From Paenibacillus endophyticus (lineage in GTDB: Bacteria; Bacillota; Bacilli; Paenibacillales; Paenibacillaceae), in assembly GCF_014192395.1 (NCBI RefSeq), contig NZ_JACHXW010000002.1, positions 372,001-436,000 of the forward strand: a stretch of 64,000 nucleotides of DNA, read 5' to 3'. Shown piece by piece: positions 52,635-61,977 of this stretch. Each line of letters begins with the position of its first letter. Position 1 is the stretch's first letter. The position numbers and the translations under genes were made by a program. A model generated the notes under the pieces. It was not told the DNA's origin and searched no databases. It saw only the letters and a list, made by a program, of their open reading frames with translations.

Positions 52635-54050
52635 ATGGGATCACAGATGACCGACGGCAAAACGATTATTTTGAGGGTTGAAATTGATACTAATATCGCA
52701 CAATTTGGACGGGCCGCTACCGCGATTGAGCAAGCTAAGGGAGACATCATCGCAATCGACGTCATACATACGGATAAAAATAAAAGCTTGCGTGATTTAA
52801 CCGTGAAAATTACGGAAAACGGCGCTGCCGAACGGCTCACGTCCGCGTTAAAGGCAATTCCCGGCATTCGGCTCGTACACATTTCAGACCGCACTTTTCT
52901 GCTTCATTTAGGCGGAAAAATAACGATCCAGCCCAAAACCCCTATTCAAAACCGAGACGACCTGTCAAGGGTTTACACGCCTGACGTGGCAAGGGTTTGC
53001 CAGGCTATATTTGAAGAGCCCTCCAAGGCTTTTACGCTCACGGTCAAAAGAAACATGGTGGCAGTCGTGTCCGACGGAAGCGCCGTTCTTGGATTAGGCA
53101 ATATCGGACCTTACGCTGCCATGCCGGTCATGGAAGGAAAGGCCATGCTTTTCAAGCAATTTGCCGATGTTGATGCTTTCCCAATCTGCCTCGACACGCA
53201 AGATACCGAAGCGATTATCGCTACTATCAAAAACCTGGCGCCCGCTTTCGGCGGCATTAATCTGGAGGATATATCCGCACCGCGCTGCTTCGAGATCGAG
53301 CAAAGACTTCGGGATGAGCTTGATATCCCCGTGTTTCACGATGACCAGCACGGCACGGCTGTCGTCCTATACGCAAGCTTGCTTAATGCTCTGAAGCTGA
53401 CTGGCCGGAGCATACGCGATACGCGAATCGTCATTTGCGGCATCGGGGCTGCCGGCACTGCATGCACCAAAATGCTGCTCGCAGGCGGCGCTGAACATAT
53501 CGTTGGCGTTGATCGCGAAGGCATCCTGACAGCCGACAAGACTTATGAAAACCAGGTATGGCAGTGGTATGCGGACAATACGAACCCGGAGCGCCAAAGC
53601 GGAGGACTGGCAGAAGCTTTGATCGGCGCTGATGTTTTTATCGGCGTTTCGGCTGGTGGTATACTGACTCGCGCTCATATTGAGACGATGGCTAAAGACC
53701 CCATTGTTTTCGCAATGGCTAATCCTGAGCCCGAGATTAGACCAGAGCTTGCTGAGGACATTGTTGCGGTATTTGCCACTGGCCGCTCGGACTATCCCAA
53801 CCAGATCAACAATGTTCTTTGCTTTCCTGGCATCTTCCGCGGGGCACTTGACAGCCGGGCTACGACGATCAATGAGGAGATGAAGCTTGCGGCTGCAGAA
53901 GCTATCGCATCTGTTATAAGCGATGAAGAGCTAAGTCCGATGTATATTGTTCCTAGCGTCTTCAATACACGCGTTGTTGAAGAGGTTCGCAAAAGGGTGA
54001 TTCAAGCCGCTCAGCAAAGCGGCGTTTCCCGCCGTCAGACGCGGGAATAG
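52635..54050 (+). CDS. NAD-dependent malic enzyme with N-terminal ACT domain
   Basis: 471 residues from an ATG nine bases after AGGGAG. Residues about 10-85 are an ACT domain (ILRVEIDTNIAQFGRAATAIEQ). The malic enzyme core has SDGSAVLGLGNIGPYAAMPVMEGK, then FHDDQHGTAVV with metal ligands, and the Rossmann motif VICGIGAAGTACTKMLLAGG. It decarboxylates malate to pyruvate. The ACT domain, missing in the shorter Bacillus YtsJ, may give amino-acid control. It is monocistronic. Confidence 0.95.
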   Translation: MGSQMTDGKTIILRVEIDTNIAQFGRAATAIEQAKGDIIAIDVIHTDKNKSLRDLTVKITENGAAERLTSALKAIPGIRLVHISDRTFLLHLGGKITIQPKTPIQNRDDLSRVYTPDVARVCQAIFEEPSKAFTLTVKRNMVAVVSDGSAVLGLGNIGPYAAMPVMEGKAMLFKQFADVDAFPICLDTQDTEAIIATIKNLAPAFGGINLEDISAPRCFEIEQRLRDELDIPVFHDDQHGTAVVLYASLLNALKLTGRSIRDTRIVICGIGAAGTACTKMLLAGGAEHIVGVDREGILTADKTYENQVWQWYADNTNPERQSGGLAEALIGADVFIGVSAGGILTRAHIETMAKDPIVFAMANPEPEIRPELAEDIVAVFATGRSDYPNQINNVLCFPGIFRGALDSRATTINEEMKLAAAEAIASVISDEELSPMYIVPSVFNTRVVEEVRKRVIQAAQQSGVSRRQTRE

Positions 54051-54149
54051 CATCACATCAGCAATCATGCCTCACATCGCATTGAGCAACCTATTGCTTC
54101 ACGATAATTGCAACTTCCTCAATTGCATAGCGCACCCTTTCGGGTACTT

Positions 54150-54205
54150 AATAAACGCCGTATATCTATGGGATCATCCCGTAAATATACGGCGTTTATT
54201 TGTTC
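54150..54205 (+). terminator. Terminator of the malic enzyme gene
   Basis: AATAAACGCCGTATAT pairs with ATATACGGCGTTTATT around an 18-base loop that has its own dyad (GGGATcATCCC), followed by TTTG. It is 100 bases past the stop codon. Confidence 0.85.
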
Positions 54206-54285
54206 TTGTATGAATTGAGAATCAATTCATGTATCTGAATACATAAGGTACAAACCTTAATAATCAAATAGGAGGTTTATTAAAG

Positions 54286-54354
54286 GTGATTGAAACCTTT
54301 AAGCGAGCCATACGTATTCGTTCTAAGGAAGCAACATCAGAAATGAACACATGA
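54286..54354 (+). CDS. Possible 22-residue peptide
   Basis: A GTG at 54286 lies ten bases after AGGAGG (54270-54275) and encodes a basic peptide (MIETFKRAIRIRSKEATSEMNT). Short dyads (AAGGT/ACCTT at 54245-54258 and AGGTTT/AAACCT at 54273-54299) surround the ribosome binding site. It lies between the malic enzyme terminator and the promoter of the YqaA-type gene. It could be a small peptide, a leader or a chance frame. Confidence 0.3.
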   Translation: MIETFKRAIRIRSKEATSEMNT

Positions 54355-54387
54355 CAACTATCATCTTCTTAACCGGATTAATTGTGC

Positions 54388-54418
54388 TATAATTAAAATA
54401 TCAAGCGCTTAAGCGCTT
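54388..54418 (+). promoter_or_regulatory. Extended -10 promoter with a 16-bp palindrome at the start site
   Basis: TGcTATAAT (TATAAT at 54388-54393) is an extended -10 box without a clear -35. At the predicted start lies AAGCGCTTAAGCGCTT (54403-54418), a perfect palindrome placed where a repressor would block initiation. It probably drives the YqaA-type gene at 54525. Confidence 0.55.
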
Positions 54419-54524
54419 TTTCAACAAGCTGCAGCATATATTAGCAAATATGGGAGTTTTTATTCTAGAATATCTCGATAAGCAGGCTTTATGTGCAGTT
54501 AGTTGATGGAAAGGGAGCCTGGTA

Positions 54525-55169
54525 ATGTTTCAAGCAGTTGTCGACTTTTTAGAGAAATTCGGGCCTCTGGGACTATTTATTCATGCATTTCTTGACGCTG
54601 TTATTTTCCCCATTCCCGCGTTTTTTCTTCAAGTTTCATTGAGTCTACTCAACCCAAGTACAGCCTTATGGCTGGCTACCGTGGGCTATGTTGCTTGTCT
54701 CTTAGGTACACCTGTAGGGTATTATCTAGGCAAGGTGATGGGCAAATCAGTCCTATATAAGTTTTTGAAAAAGGAATGGATCGACGCTGCCACTGAAAAA
54801 TTTCAGAAGAACGGTGAAGCCGCCATTCTCATTGGTTCTTTCACGCCTATTCCATTCAAAGTATTTACGATTCTGTCAGGCTGCTTGAACTTTCCAATCT
54901 GGAGATTAATCGGGTATGCGGCAATTGGACGGGGCCTGAAGTTTTATATTGTCGGCCTCCTGTTTTATTTTTACGGTCAATCTGCAGAAGGTATGGTAAA
55001 GGACGTTTCCTTGTATATTTTCATTGGAGCCGTTCCCATCGTCGTTGTATATTTGATCATTCGCAAGAAGCGCAACAAAAAAAAGGCTTTAGCGCAGCAA
55101 CAAGCGCAGCCTTCGGCGCAAGAACCAATGAAACAAGCTGAAGGTACAACCATCCAAATCGATTCTTAA
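54525..55169 (+). CDS. YqaA-type DedA/VTT-domain membrane protein
   Basis: 214 residues from an ATG seven bases after GGGAG. Four to five transmembrane helices; the core LIGSFTPIPFKVFTILSGCLN is the YqaA variant of the VTT motif, without the arginines of true DedA. Family members are proposed lipid scramblases or flippases. A long hydrophilic tail (KKRNKKKALAQQQAQPSAQEP) is unusual and glutamine-rich. A bidirectional terminator follows at 55293. Confidence 0.9.
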   Translation: MFQAVVDFLEKFGPLGLFIHAFLDAVIFPIPAFFLQVSLSLLNPSTALWLATVGYVACLLGTPVGYYLGKVMGKSVLYKFLKKEWIDAATEKFQKNGEAAILIGSFTPIPFKVFTILSGCLNFPIWRLIGYAAIGRGLKFYIVGLLFYFYGQSAEGMVKDVSLYIFIGAVPIVVVYLIIRKKRNKKKALAQQQAQPSAQEPMKQAEGTTIQIDS

Positions 55170-55292
55170 ATGCTATGAAATATAATCACAAAAGCGTAAA
55201 CTGCTTTTGCCGTCCTCTGCGGCAAAAAGCAATCGTTTCGCGGAGATATATAAGCATATTTATATGACAAAACATATAAGTTCTTATATAAT

Positions 55293-55326
55293 AAAAGGCC
55301 GATCAGACAAGTCTGATCGGCCTTTT
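55293..55326. terminator. Bidirectional terminator
   Basis: AAAAGGCCGATCAGAC pairs perfectly with GTCTGATCGGCCTTTT, with a minimal loop. It serves the YqaA-type gene and the convergent NlpC/P60 gene. Confidence 0.88.
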
Positions 55327-55333
55327 CGCTTGA

Positions 55334-56347
55334 TTATAACGCGCTTCCGCCAAACACGAGACGGTATTCCCAGTGCGTTCCTTCGATATTGCTAATTGTA
55401 ACGCCTCCGCCTTCATTGGAGTACGTATGCAATACCTTTCCGTCGCCTAAATAAATGCCATCATGCGTGATCGTCTGCGAGGACTTGTCGATTCCGTTGT
55501 ACGAGGAAGCCTTAGTCCCTTTATAGGACATGAAGAAAACCAAATCCCCCCGCTCAAGCGCTCTCCAATTCGTATTGGCTGTTCCTTTATCTTTGACGTA
55601 CTGGGCTTGCTGCCTAGAATCTGCCGGCAGCCTAATCCCTAGCCCATCTAGAAACGATTGCCTAACAAAGTCAGAACAGTCGAAGGTCGTCGTCGTGTTG
55701 CGGTCTGAACCGTATTCATATGGCGTACCCAAATACTTCATACCCGCAGCGATCATTTTCTCAACCGACTCGTCCTTCGTGTCATCCGGTGCGGTTACTG
55801 GGCCTCCGCCATTCCCGCCATTGCCTGTCCCTCCATCCGGAATAGTACCCGAGACGCTTAGGTATGCAGCTTGCGTGCTCACAAATCCCCTAACGCCATT
55901 GCCGTCCCGAACCTCATACCAATAGCTGTTCGTTTTTGCAACGATCGTCACTATCTCGCCTTTCTTCAAATATCGGATGCGTTCGCCTGACGTGGATGCC
56001 GACTTGCGGAAGGAAACCGACGCTTTCACGGTTGCATTGCCCGTTTGCTCCGGTGCTGAGCTTTGCAGCTCAATATATTGGGAAGACGTCGATATGTATC
56101 CCGATCTGCCTGAGGAATCGGTTATTTTATACCAATAGGAATTGATCTTCTCGACTATCGTCACTTGTTCGCCTTTCTTTAGGTTTCGAATAATCGAGCC
56201 TGATGTGGAGGGAGCGGACCGCATATTTACGCCGGACTGAACCTCTCCTGCCTGTGCGGCAAGCGCTGCCGGAACCGAAATTGAACTGAATAATAAAGCT
56301 GCCGTTAATGTTGCTGTTGCCATCCTTTGTTTCATCGTGTATTGCAA
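55334..56347 (-). CDS. Secreted SH3b-SH3b-NlpC/P60 peptidoglycan endopeptidase
   Basis: 337 residues from a TTG at 56347, eight bases after GGGAGG; the next in-frame ATG is 17 bases from that site. A signal peptide (about 5-35, ending in AALAAQA) is followed by two SH3b domains (about 40-100 and 110-175; VNMRSAPSTSGSIIRNLKKGE and VSFRKSASTSGERIRYLKKGE), a glycine-rich linker, and an NlpC/P60 domain with catalytic Cys in FDCSDFVRQSF and His in THDGIYLGDGKVLHTY. It would cleave peptide stems of peptidoglycan outside the cell. Confidence 0.95.
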   Translation of the reverse strand: MQYTMKQRMATATLTAALLFSSISVPAALAAQAGEVQSGVNMRSAPSTSGSIIRNLKKGEQVTIVEKINSYWYKITDSSGRSGYISTSSQYIELQSSAPEQTGNATVKASVSFRKSASTSGERIRYLKKGEIVTIVAKTNSYWYEVRDGNGVRGFVSTQAAYLSVSGTIPDGGTGNGGNGGGPVTAPDDTKDESVEKMIAAGMKYLGTPYEYGSDRNTTTTFDCSDFVRQSFLDGLGIRLPADSRQQAQYVKDKGTANTNWRALERGDLVFFMSYKGTKASSYNGIDKSSQTITHDGIYLGDGKVLHTYSNEGGGVTISNIEGTHWEYRLVFGGSAL

Positions 56348-56684
56348 ACTATACGCCTCCCTTGGTGTGAAAACAGTGAAAATATAACGGGTTCTGATCC
56401 CATTGTAGTTTCGTTTCGGGTAGACAAGTATCGACCAATACACCTATTTATCAGGCTATTAATTGGGCAGGAAGACGTATACATCCGCTGTAAAATAATA
56501 CAAAAAAGACGATTCCTATAAGGAACCGCCTTTTCACCTATTGCTTTTAACATTCGCAGCTATTTCAAGACAATTAAATCAATTTTTTCTCATAATATTG
56601 GGTCTTTTGGGTAGATCATGAAATTGAGCCATAGGAACCACTAAACAACATAGCAACCTCAATTGGTAACAATTACCGCTTATT
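56348..56684. other. Intergenic stretch between the endopeptidase and the cation-efflux gene
   Basis: It holds the endopeptidase ribosome binding site and presumably its promoter on the left. A weak hairpin with T-run on the minus strand at about 56503-56537 (TTCCT/AGGAA core) may end transcription from the cation-efflux gene. The rest is AT-rich and I see no gene or RNA in it. Confidence 0.4.
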
Positions 56685-57596
56685 TCAGTGCTTTTCAGTC
56701 GACATTATTTCGGAATTTTCGACATCCTCCTGAGGCTCCACATGAACATGGACACTCATAATGTTATGCTTTCTACCCATTCGATGCTCAATCTCGTCGC
56801 TAATCTGGTGGCTTTCGATTAGAGAAAGCTCCGGGTCAACCTGAACGATGACATCAACGAGCACATGGCTTCCATGAACTCTAGCCTTAATATCCTTAAT
56901 GGCCTTGACGCCTTTTGTCTTGGCAATCGTTGTGCGAAGCGAAGAAAGCTCATTCTCGTCAAAGCCGTCTGTCAGTGCATGCGTCGAGCTATAAAAGATT
57001 TCCCAAGCCGTTTTGCAGATGATGACCCCCACTGCCAAAGCCGCAACCGGGTCAAGCCAAGGGAGGCCGAACTGAGCCCCAATAATGCCAATTGCTGCGC
57101 CGATACTGACAAGCGCGTCCGACAAATTGTCCTTAGCCGCAGCAAGCAGCGCCTGGTTATTAATACGAAGGGCCAGCCTTCGATTATAAATATATACGCC
57201 GCCCATACAGACAGCCGCGAATAACGCGACCCAAGCAGAATTTAAGTTCGGAATTTGGTGCTCCGAGTTGAACAATGACTTCACAGCGCCGATCAGTACC
57301 TGAATGCCTACCGTCGCCATGATAAAGGAAGCAATAAGCGCAGCAATCGTCTCAGCACGGAAATGTCCGTACGGATGATCCTTGTCTGGCGGCTTCTGAG
57401 ATATTCGAAGTCCGATCAATACAGCAGCAGATGCCACGATGTCCGTTAGATTGTTGAAGCCGTCTGCAACGAGAGCTCCCGACACAAACCAGTAGCCCGC
57501 ACCGAGTTTTAGCGCAGATAAAGCCAAGTAGGCCCCAATGCTAACCCAGGCACCTTTTTCGCCCTGTTTAATCTCCTCATACTGATTCAGTTTCAA
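56685..57596 (-). CDS. Cation diffusion facilitator family transporter
   Basis: About 303 residues. Six transmembrane helices with the CDF markers: ALVADGFNNLTDIVAS in helix II (metal-binding Asp pair), DHPYGHFRAETIAAL, AAKDNLSDALVSIGA in helix V, and a cytoplasmic C-terminal domain with KAIKDIKARVHGSHVLVDVIVQVDP. These proteins export Zn, Mn or Fe in exchange for protons. The start is uncertain: TTG at 57596 and CTG at 57590 lie just after GGGAGG, and a GTG at 57635 has a weak site. Confidence 0.92.
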   Translation of the reverse strand: MKLNQYEEIKQGEKGAWVSIGAYLALSALKLGAGYWFVSGALVADGFNNLTDIVASAAVLIGLRISQKPPDKDHPYGHFRAETIAALIASFIMATVGIQVLIGAVKSLFNSEHQIPNLNSAWVALFAAVCMGGVYIYNRRLALRINNQALLAAAKDNLSDALVSIGAAIGIIGAQFGLPWLDPVAALAVGVIICKTAWEIFYSSTHALTDGFDENELSSLRTTIAKTKGVKAIKDIKARVHGSHVLVDVIVQVDPELSLIESHQISDEIEHRMGRKHNIMSVHVHVEPQEDVENSEIMSTEKH

Positions 57597-57759
57597 TACC
57601 CTCCCAAACGTAAAACGTATGTATTTGTAAAGCACTCCGACAACCTATCGGTATCATACCTGAACGAACCCATGTGGGTCTAGAGAAACAGTGTTTACCA
57701 GGTGCGTACTTTTATGCATGCATGCAACAATTAGAGCCGCTGCCAAAACGGAGGCTTAC

Positions 57760-57800
57760 AAATAAAAGCACTCTAGACGGAGGTCTAAAGCGCTTTTATT
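57760..57800 (-). terminator. Terminator of the alpha-glucosidase operon
   Basis: On the minus strand AAAAGCGCTTTAGAC pairs with GTCTAGAGTGCTTTT (mismatches in the middle), followed by ATTTG. It is 90 bases past the glucosidase stop. Confidence 0.8.
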
Positions 57801-57889
57801 TCTATCTCAATTTTCAAAAACAGCTTTCTTCAGTGGTACCGGTACTGTTGGCGCATCGTTTCAGGAATAAAACGAGCCGCTCATCCGTT

Positions 57890-59548
57890 TCAAATAACCT
57901 CATAAATTCGTGCCTCGTAAGGCTTAAGCTCCATTTCGGGCATCTCGCTGCTCCAATAGACCTCAGTCTGGCCGTAGCTGCCAAGCTTAAGCTTCAAACT
58001 TAAACCATTGTTGCCAAAACACGATTCTGTGAATGCAAATGTACGGTGCTCCGCGCTGTGGTTGAGCAGCACAAGCCACTCCGTCCCTTCCAGCTCGCGC
58101 ACATAGACATACAAATGCGGATCATCATCGCTTATATCAGTGAAGTCGCCATACACCATAATTAGGTTTGCTTTGCGCAAAGCGATAAGCTTTCGATAAT
58201 AAGCCAATACCGAGTCCGGATCCTTCTCAGCTTGCTCAACATTTATTTTCTCGTAATTGGGGTTGATTTGGAGCCATGGCTCCGCTTCTCCAAAGCCAGC
58301 ATACGGCCCGTCATTCCATTGCATGGGCGTCCTTGAATTATCTCGGCTAAGCGGCTGCAAATCACGGAATACGACCGCAGGATCGCCGCCTTTTCCGACT
58401 TCCTCTACATATCTATTAATCATGGCGATGTCCTTGTAATCACCGATTGTCTCGAATCTGACCCCTGTCATTCCGATCTCTTCACCTTGATAAATGTACG
58501 GAATGCCTGGCAGCGTATGGATCATGGTGCCGAGCAGCTTGGCCGACTCCACTCGGTAGTCAGTATCGTTGCCATACCTGGATACTTGCCTCGTATGATC
58601 ATGATTGTTCAAAAACTGTGAGCCAAAGCCGCGCCCGTCCAACGCTTCTGCCCAAAGCCTCTGGATGCGCTTGAAGCGCAGCATGTCCCACTCCGGCATT
58701 TCGTCCGCCACCTCGAAATGAAACAACGTATTGAGCTCCTGGCGCTCCTCATCGACGAATAGCGGCCCTGTCTCCGGTGTTGCAAATGCAATTTCTCCAA
58801 CTGTCATCATATCGTAATGCTTGAACACCTCATGGTTCATTTCCTGCAAATACTGATGAAGCCCCGCGTTATGCGTCAAATATCGAATGTCCCGCGGATT
58901 TTCTACATCGGCAAATATCGTTGGCTTAGCCAGCAGCGCGAGAGCGTCAAGCCGCAGACCATCCACGCCCTTGTCCAGCCAAAATCGCAGCATCTTGTAA
59001 ATCTCTTGCCTCATTTCTCGATTCGCCCAATTCAAATCGGGCTGCTCAACCGCAAAGGAATGCATATAATATTGATTCGATGCTTCATCAAGCTCCCAGC
59101 ATGATGGATTGAAGTAAGAGCGCCAATTCGTTGGCGGCCTGCCTTGATAGCCATCATGCCAAATATACCAATCCCGTTTCGGATTGCTAGCCGAAGAGCG
59201 TGATTCTTTGAACCAAGCATGCTGATCCGAAGTATGGTTCACTACAACATCCATCATCAGCTTCATGCCCCGCGCATGCGTCTCTGCTACCAGCAACTCA
59301 AAATCCGCCATCGTGCCCGCTTTGTCCATGACTGCATAATAATCAGAAACGTCATAGCCGTTATCTTTGTCAGGTGACTCATTAAACGGGTTAACCCATA
59401 CCATCGTCACGCCAAGCGACTGAATATAGTCCAGCTTCTCAATGACTCCCCTTAAGTCGCCAATGCCATCCCCATTCGTATCGCGGAAGCTGCGCCAGTA
59501 TACCTGGTACACGACGGATTCCTTCCACCAAGCCTCATTTGACTGCAT
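57890..59548 (-). CDS. Alpha-glucosidase / oligo-1,6-glucosidase (GH13), AglA-like
   Basis: 552 residues from the ATG at 59548 behind AGGAGTG. GH13 regions: DVVVNHTSDQH, DGLRLDALALL (nucleophile Asp), VGEIAF (acid Glu) and FLNNHDHTR (stabilising Asp), then a C-terminal beta domain. There is no signal peptide, so it acts in the cytoplasm on imported alpha-glucosides. It follows the AglG-like permease gene by 109 bases, with a hairpin between, as in the aglEFGA order of alpha-glucoside operons. Confidence 0.95.
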   Translation of the reverse strand: MQSNEAWWKESVVYQVYWRSFRDTNGDGIGDLRGVIEKLDYIQSLGVTMVWVNPFNESPDKDNGYDVSDYYAVMDKAGTMADFELLVAETHARGMKLMMDVVVNHTSDQHAWFKESRSSASNPKRDWYIWHDGYQGRPPTNWRSYFNPSCWELDEASNQYYMHSFAVEQPDLNWANREMRQEIYKMLRFWLDKGVDGLRLDALALLAKPTIFADVENPRDIRYLTHNAGLHQYLQEMNHEVFKHYDMMTVGEIAFATPETGPLFVDEERQELNTLFHFEVADEMPEWDMLRFKRIQRLWAEALDGRGFGSQFLNNHDHTRQVSRYGNDTDYRVESAKLLGTMIHTLPGIPYIYQGEEIGMTGVRFETIGDYKDIAMINRYVEEVGKGGDPAVVFRDLQPLSRDNSRTPMQWNDGPYAGFGEAEPWLQINPNYEKINVEQAEKDPDSVLAYYRKLIALRKANLIMVYGDFTDISDDDPHLYVYVRELEGTEWLVLLNHSAEHRTFAFTESCFGNNGLSLKLKLGSYGQTEVYWSSEMPEMELKPYEARIYEVI

Positions 59549-59585
59549 GATGATCACTCCTTTATTTATCAATTGGCGTGAGCCA

Positions 59586-59630
59586 AAAACAAATGGCGCA
59601 TGCTCGGCATTCGGCCGAGGCGCTGCGCCA
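59586..59630 (-). terminator. Hairpin and T-run between permease and glucosidase genes
   Basis: On the minus strand TGGCGC pairs with GCGCCA and inner CTCGGC with GCCGAG, followed by TTTGTTTTTG. It may be a partial terminator that lowers glucosidase expression relative to the transporter. Confidence 0.6.
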
Positions 59631-59657
59631 CTCGTATCGTACAACAAACTTATTAGC

Positions 59658-60749
59658 CTAGCCTTTAATCGAGCCGCCAAGCATACCCCGAACGAAATAC
59701 TTCTGCAAGGCGAAAAATACAGCCAAAGGCATCAGCATCGAAACGAATGCGGCAGCTGTCAGCAGATGCCAATCATTGCCTCTTGAGCCGACCATGTTCG
59801 CAATATTCATGGACAGCACCTGCACTTCCGGCTGGCTGCCAAGGAATATAAGCGATACTAAATAATCGTTCCATACCCACAAAAACTGGAAAATACTAAT
59901 AGATGCAAGCGCTGGAACCGACAACGGCAGAATCAGCTTGCTGAAAATCGTGAAATTTGTAGCTCCATCCATAAATGCCGATTCGAACAAATCCTTCGGC
60001 AGCTGGCTGATGGATGTGTACATGAAATAAGTAATAAGCGGCAAACCGAACGCTGTATGCGCAAGCCATATACCGAAATAGGTTCCGTTTAGGCCTAGAG
60101 ATGTGTAATCGCGCAGAATCGGGATTAGCGCCACCTGCAGCGGTACGACAAGCAGTGCGATTACAATGACGAACAGCGTTTTTCGACCTGGGAAGCGAAG
60201 CCAGGCAAAGGCATACGCCGCAAAGGAAGCAATAAAGATCGGAATGACCGTTGCCGGTACCGTTACCGCAATCGTATTCCAGAAGGAACGCGACATGCCG
60301 CTGCCCTTCTCTGTTTTCGTCGTCCCGTCCGGCATCGTAATCGAATAGCTTTTCCCGCCGAGCACCGTCTCGTAGTTTTGAGTCGTGAAGCTGGAAATAA
60401 TCGTCCAATGCTTATCCTGTACATTCAGCAGTCTTGCACGCCGATTTTCCCAAATCAGCCTTTCACCGTTTACCTCCACGCCGGCACGCAATTGATCATC
60501 CGTATAGGTCGCTCCATTGACTTTGATCGGCTCCCGCAAATCTGTTTCCTTCGGAAGCTGAAGCTGCTCCGAGGTTTGCCAATCGCGATGGGGCAGTATG
60601 TTCCACCAGCCTGTCGACAGTATATCCGCTGCCGGCCGGAACGAGGATACCAGCAGGCCGAGCGTCGGAATCGTCCATATGAGGCAGATGATGGCGAGCA
60701 CCGTATTCACGAGCCATTTGGACTTGCGAATTTTTTTGTTTTTGCTCAT
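59658..60749 (-). CDS. Sugar ABC transporter permease, AglG-like
   Basis: 363 residues from the ATG at 60749 behind GAGGGGGGA. Six transmembrane helices with a large extracytoplasmic insertion (about 45-130) between helices 1 and 2, a feature of AglG-type permeases. The ATPase-contact EAA loop is FESAFMDGATNFTIFSKLIL. It pairs with the AglF-like permease, whose stop codon lies next to its ATG. Confidence 0.93.
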   Translation of the reverse strand: MSKNKKIRKSKWLVNTVLAIICLIWTIPTLGLLVSSFRPAADILSTGWWNILPHRDWQTSEQLQLPKETDLREPIKVNGATYTDDQLRAGVEVNGERLIWENRRARLLNVQDKHWTIISSFTTQNYETVLGGKSYSITMPDGTTKTEKGSGMSRSFWNTIAVTVPATVIPIFIASFAAYAFAWLRFPGRKTLFVIVIALLVVPLQVALIPILRDYTSLGLNGTYFGIWLAHTAFGLPLITYFMYTSISQLPKDLFESAFMDGATNFTIFSKLILPLSVPALASISIFQFLWVWNDYLVSLIFLGSQPEVQVLSMNIANMVGSRGNDWHLLTAAAFVSMLMPLAVFFALQKYFVRGMLGGSIKG

Positions 60750-60750
60750 T

Positions 60751-61833
60751 CTAGAATCCCCCCTCTCTACGGAACTGACGCAGGTTGACGATAATAACCG
60801 GAATAACCGCGATTAGCAATACGATAGCTAAAGTTGAGCCGTAGCCGGCATTTTGATACATGAAGAGCTGGCGGTAAAACTGTGTGGCAACGACATCTGT
60901 TTCATATTGTCCGCCGGTCATAATCATTACCACATCGAATATTTTGAGTGTAAAAACAATAATCGTAGTCGTCACGGACAGCAGTGTTCCCGAGATGTAC
61001 GGAATCATGATTTTGAAGAAAATTCGAACCTCGCCTGCGCCGTCCATCCTTGCTGCTTCCAGCGTATCCTCCGGGATGCTCTTAATCGCAGCCGAGAAAA
61101 TAACCATGGCAAAACCCGTTTGCATCCAAATGAGGATCGCGATCAGAAACAGATTGTTCCACGGCTGTATCATACTGAGCCATGCCTGCGGCTCGCCGCC
61201 GAACTTCACGACAATGGCATTCAAAAGGCCAATCTGCTCCGTACCGGGCTGATAGTAATAAATGAATTTCCAGATTACGCCTGCAGCGACAAACGAGATC
61301 GCCATAGGCATAAAGATCAATCCTTTAGCCAGCTTCTCGAAGCTGCTGCGGTCAGCCAATATGGCTATGAGCAAGCCTAAGCTTACGCATGCCAGCGTGC
61401 CGAAAAATACCCATAGCAGATTGTTGCGAAGAGCCATTAGGAGAAGCCGATCTGTAAATACGGCAACATAGTTGGCGAATCCAACAAAGTTAACCGACCC
61501 GGCATCAAAAAAGCTTAAATATAAAGTCCTAAGAGTTGGAAAAACGAGCAGCCAGCCTAGCAGCAGCACCGCCGGACCAACAAATACAAAAGGCAATATT
61601 CTTCGCTTCCATTGATCGGGATATTGCTCTACTACCCAGTTGAAGGAGTAGTAAATGGAATAGATGCCTAGCGCCCCCCAAAGAACAGCCAGCACCGCAT
61701 TGAATACAGGCGGAAGGCTGGAGTCGCGGAAGAATAAAAAGATGCCCCAGTGAATGGCAATATTCAAGGCTGGCACCAATACCGATATCAAGAGCAAACG
61801 CAGAGCATTGCCTTTTCGAGCTTGCAGTTCCAT
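60751..61833 (-). CDS. Sugar ABC transporter permease, AglF-like
   Basis: 360 residues from the ATG at 61833 behind GGAGGAGGACT. About eight transmembrane helices, two more than the MalF core, at the N-terminus. The EAA loop is LEAARMDGAGEVRIFFKIMI. Together with the downstream permease it forms the membrane part of an alpha-glucoside importer. No ATPase gene is in this operon, so a shared MsmX-type ATPase encoded elsewhere is likely. Confidence 0.93.
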   Translation of the reverse strand: MELQARKGNALRLLLISVLVPALNIAIHWGIFLFFRDSSLPPVFNAVLAVLWGALGIYSIYYSFNWVVEQYPDQWKRRILPFVFVGPAVLLLGWLLVFPTLRTLYLSFFDAGSVNFVGFANYVAVFTDRLLLMALRNNLLWVFFGTLACVSLGLLIAILADRSSFEKLAKGLIFMPMAISFVAAGVIWKFIYYYQPGTEQIGLLNAIVVKFGGEPQAWLSMIQPWNNLFLIAILIWMQTGFAMVIFSAAIKSIPEDTLEAARMDGAGEVRIFFKIMIPYISGTLLSVTTTIIVFTLKIFDVVMIMTGGQYETDVVATQFYRQLFMYQNAGYGSTLAIVLLIAVIPVIIVNLRQFRREGGF

Positions 61834-61848
61834 ATGAGTCCTCCTCCA

Positions 61849-61956
61849 AGGTTTGCGAAGCAAACCTGACTTCGTAAGCAATAGCTTGGGTTTGCGTAGC
61901 AAACCTTTCAATAAATTTATTGATTGGTTAAGGCACTCGCTTTTCAGCGAGCGCCT
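61849..61956 (-). repeat. Three hairpins between binding-protein and permease genes
   Basis: AGGTTTGCgaaGCAAACCT at 61849-61867 and GGGTTTGCgtaGCAAACCT at 61888-61906 are near-identical dyads, followed by a third, AGGCaCTCGC/GCGAGcGCCT, at 61931-61956. Stacked hairpins downstream of a binding-protein gene typically stabilise its mRNA or reduce read-through, so the binding protein is made in excess. Confidence 0.7.
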
Positions 61957-61977
61957 CCCCGCTGTATCACATACGAT

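Noticed and set aside
61849..61906. CRISPR-like repeat pair
   Set aside because: There are only two short palindromic units with one 20-base spacer and no cas genes; an mRNA hairpin pair is the simpler reading.
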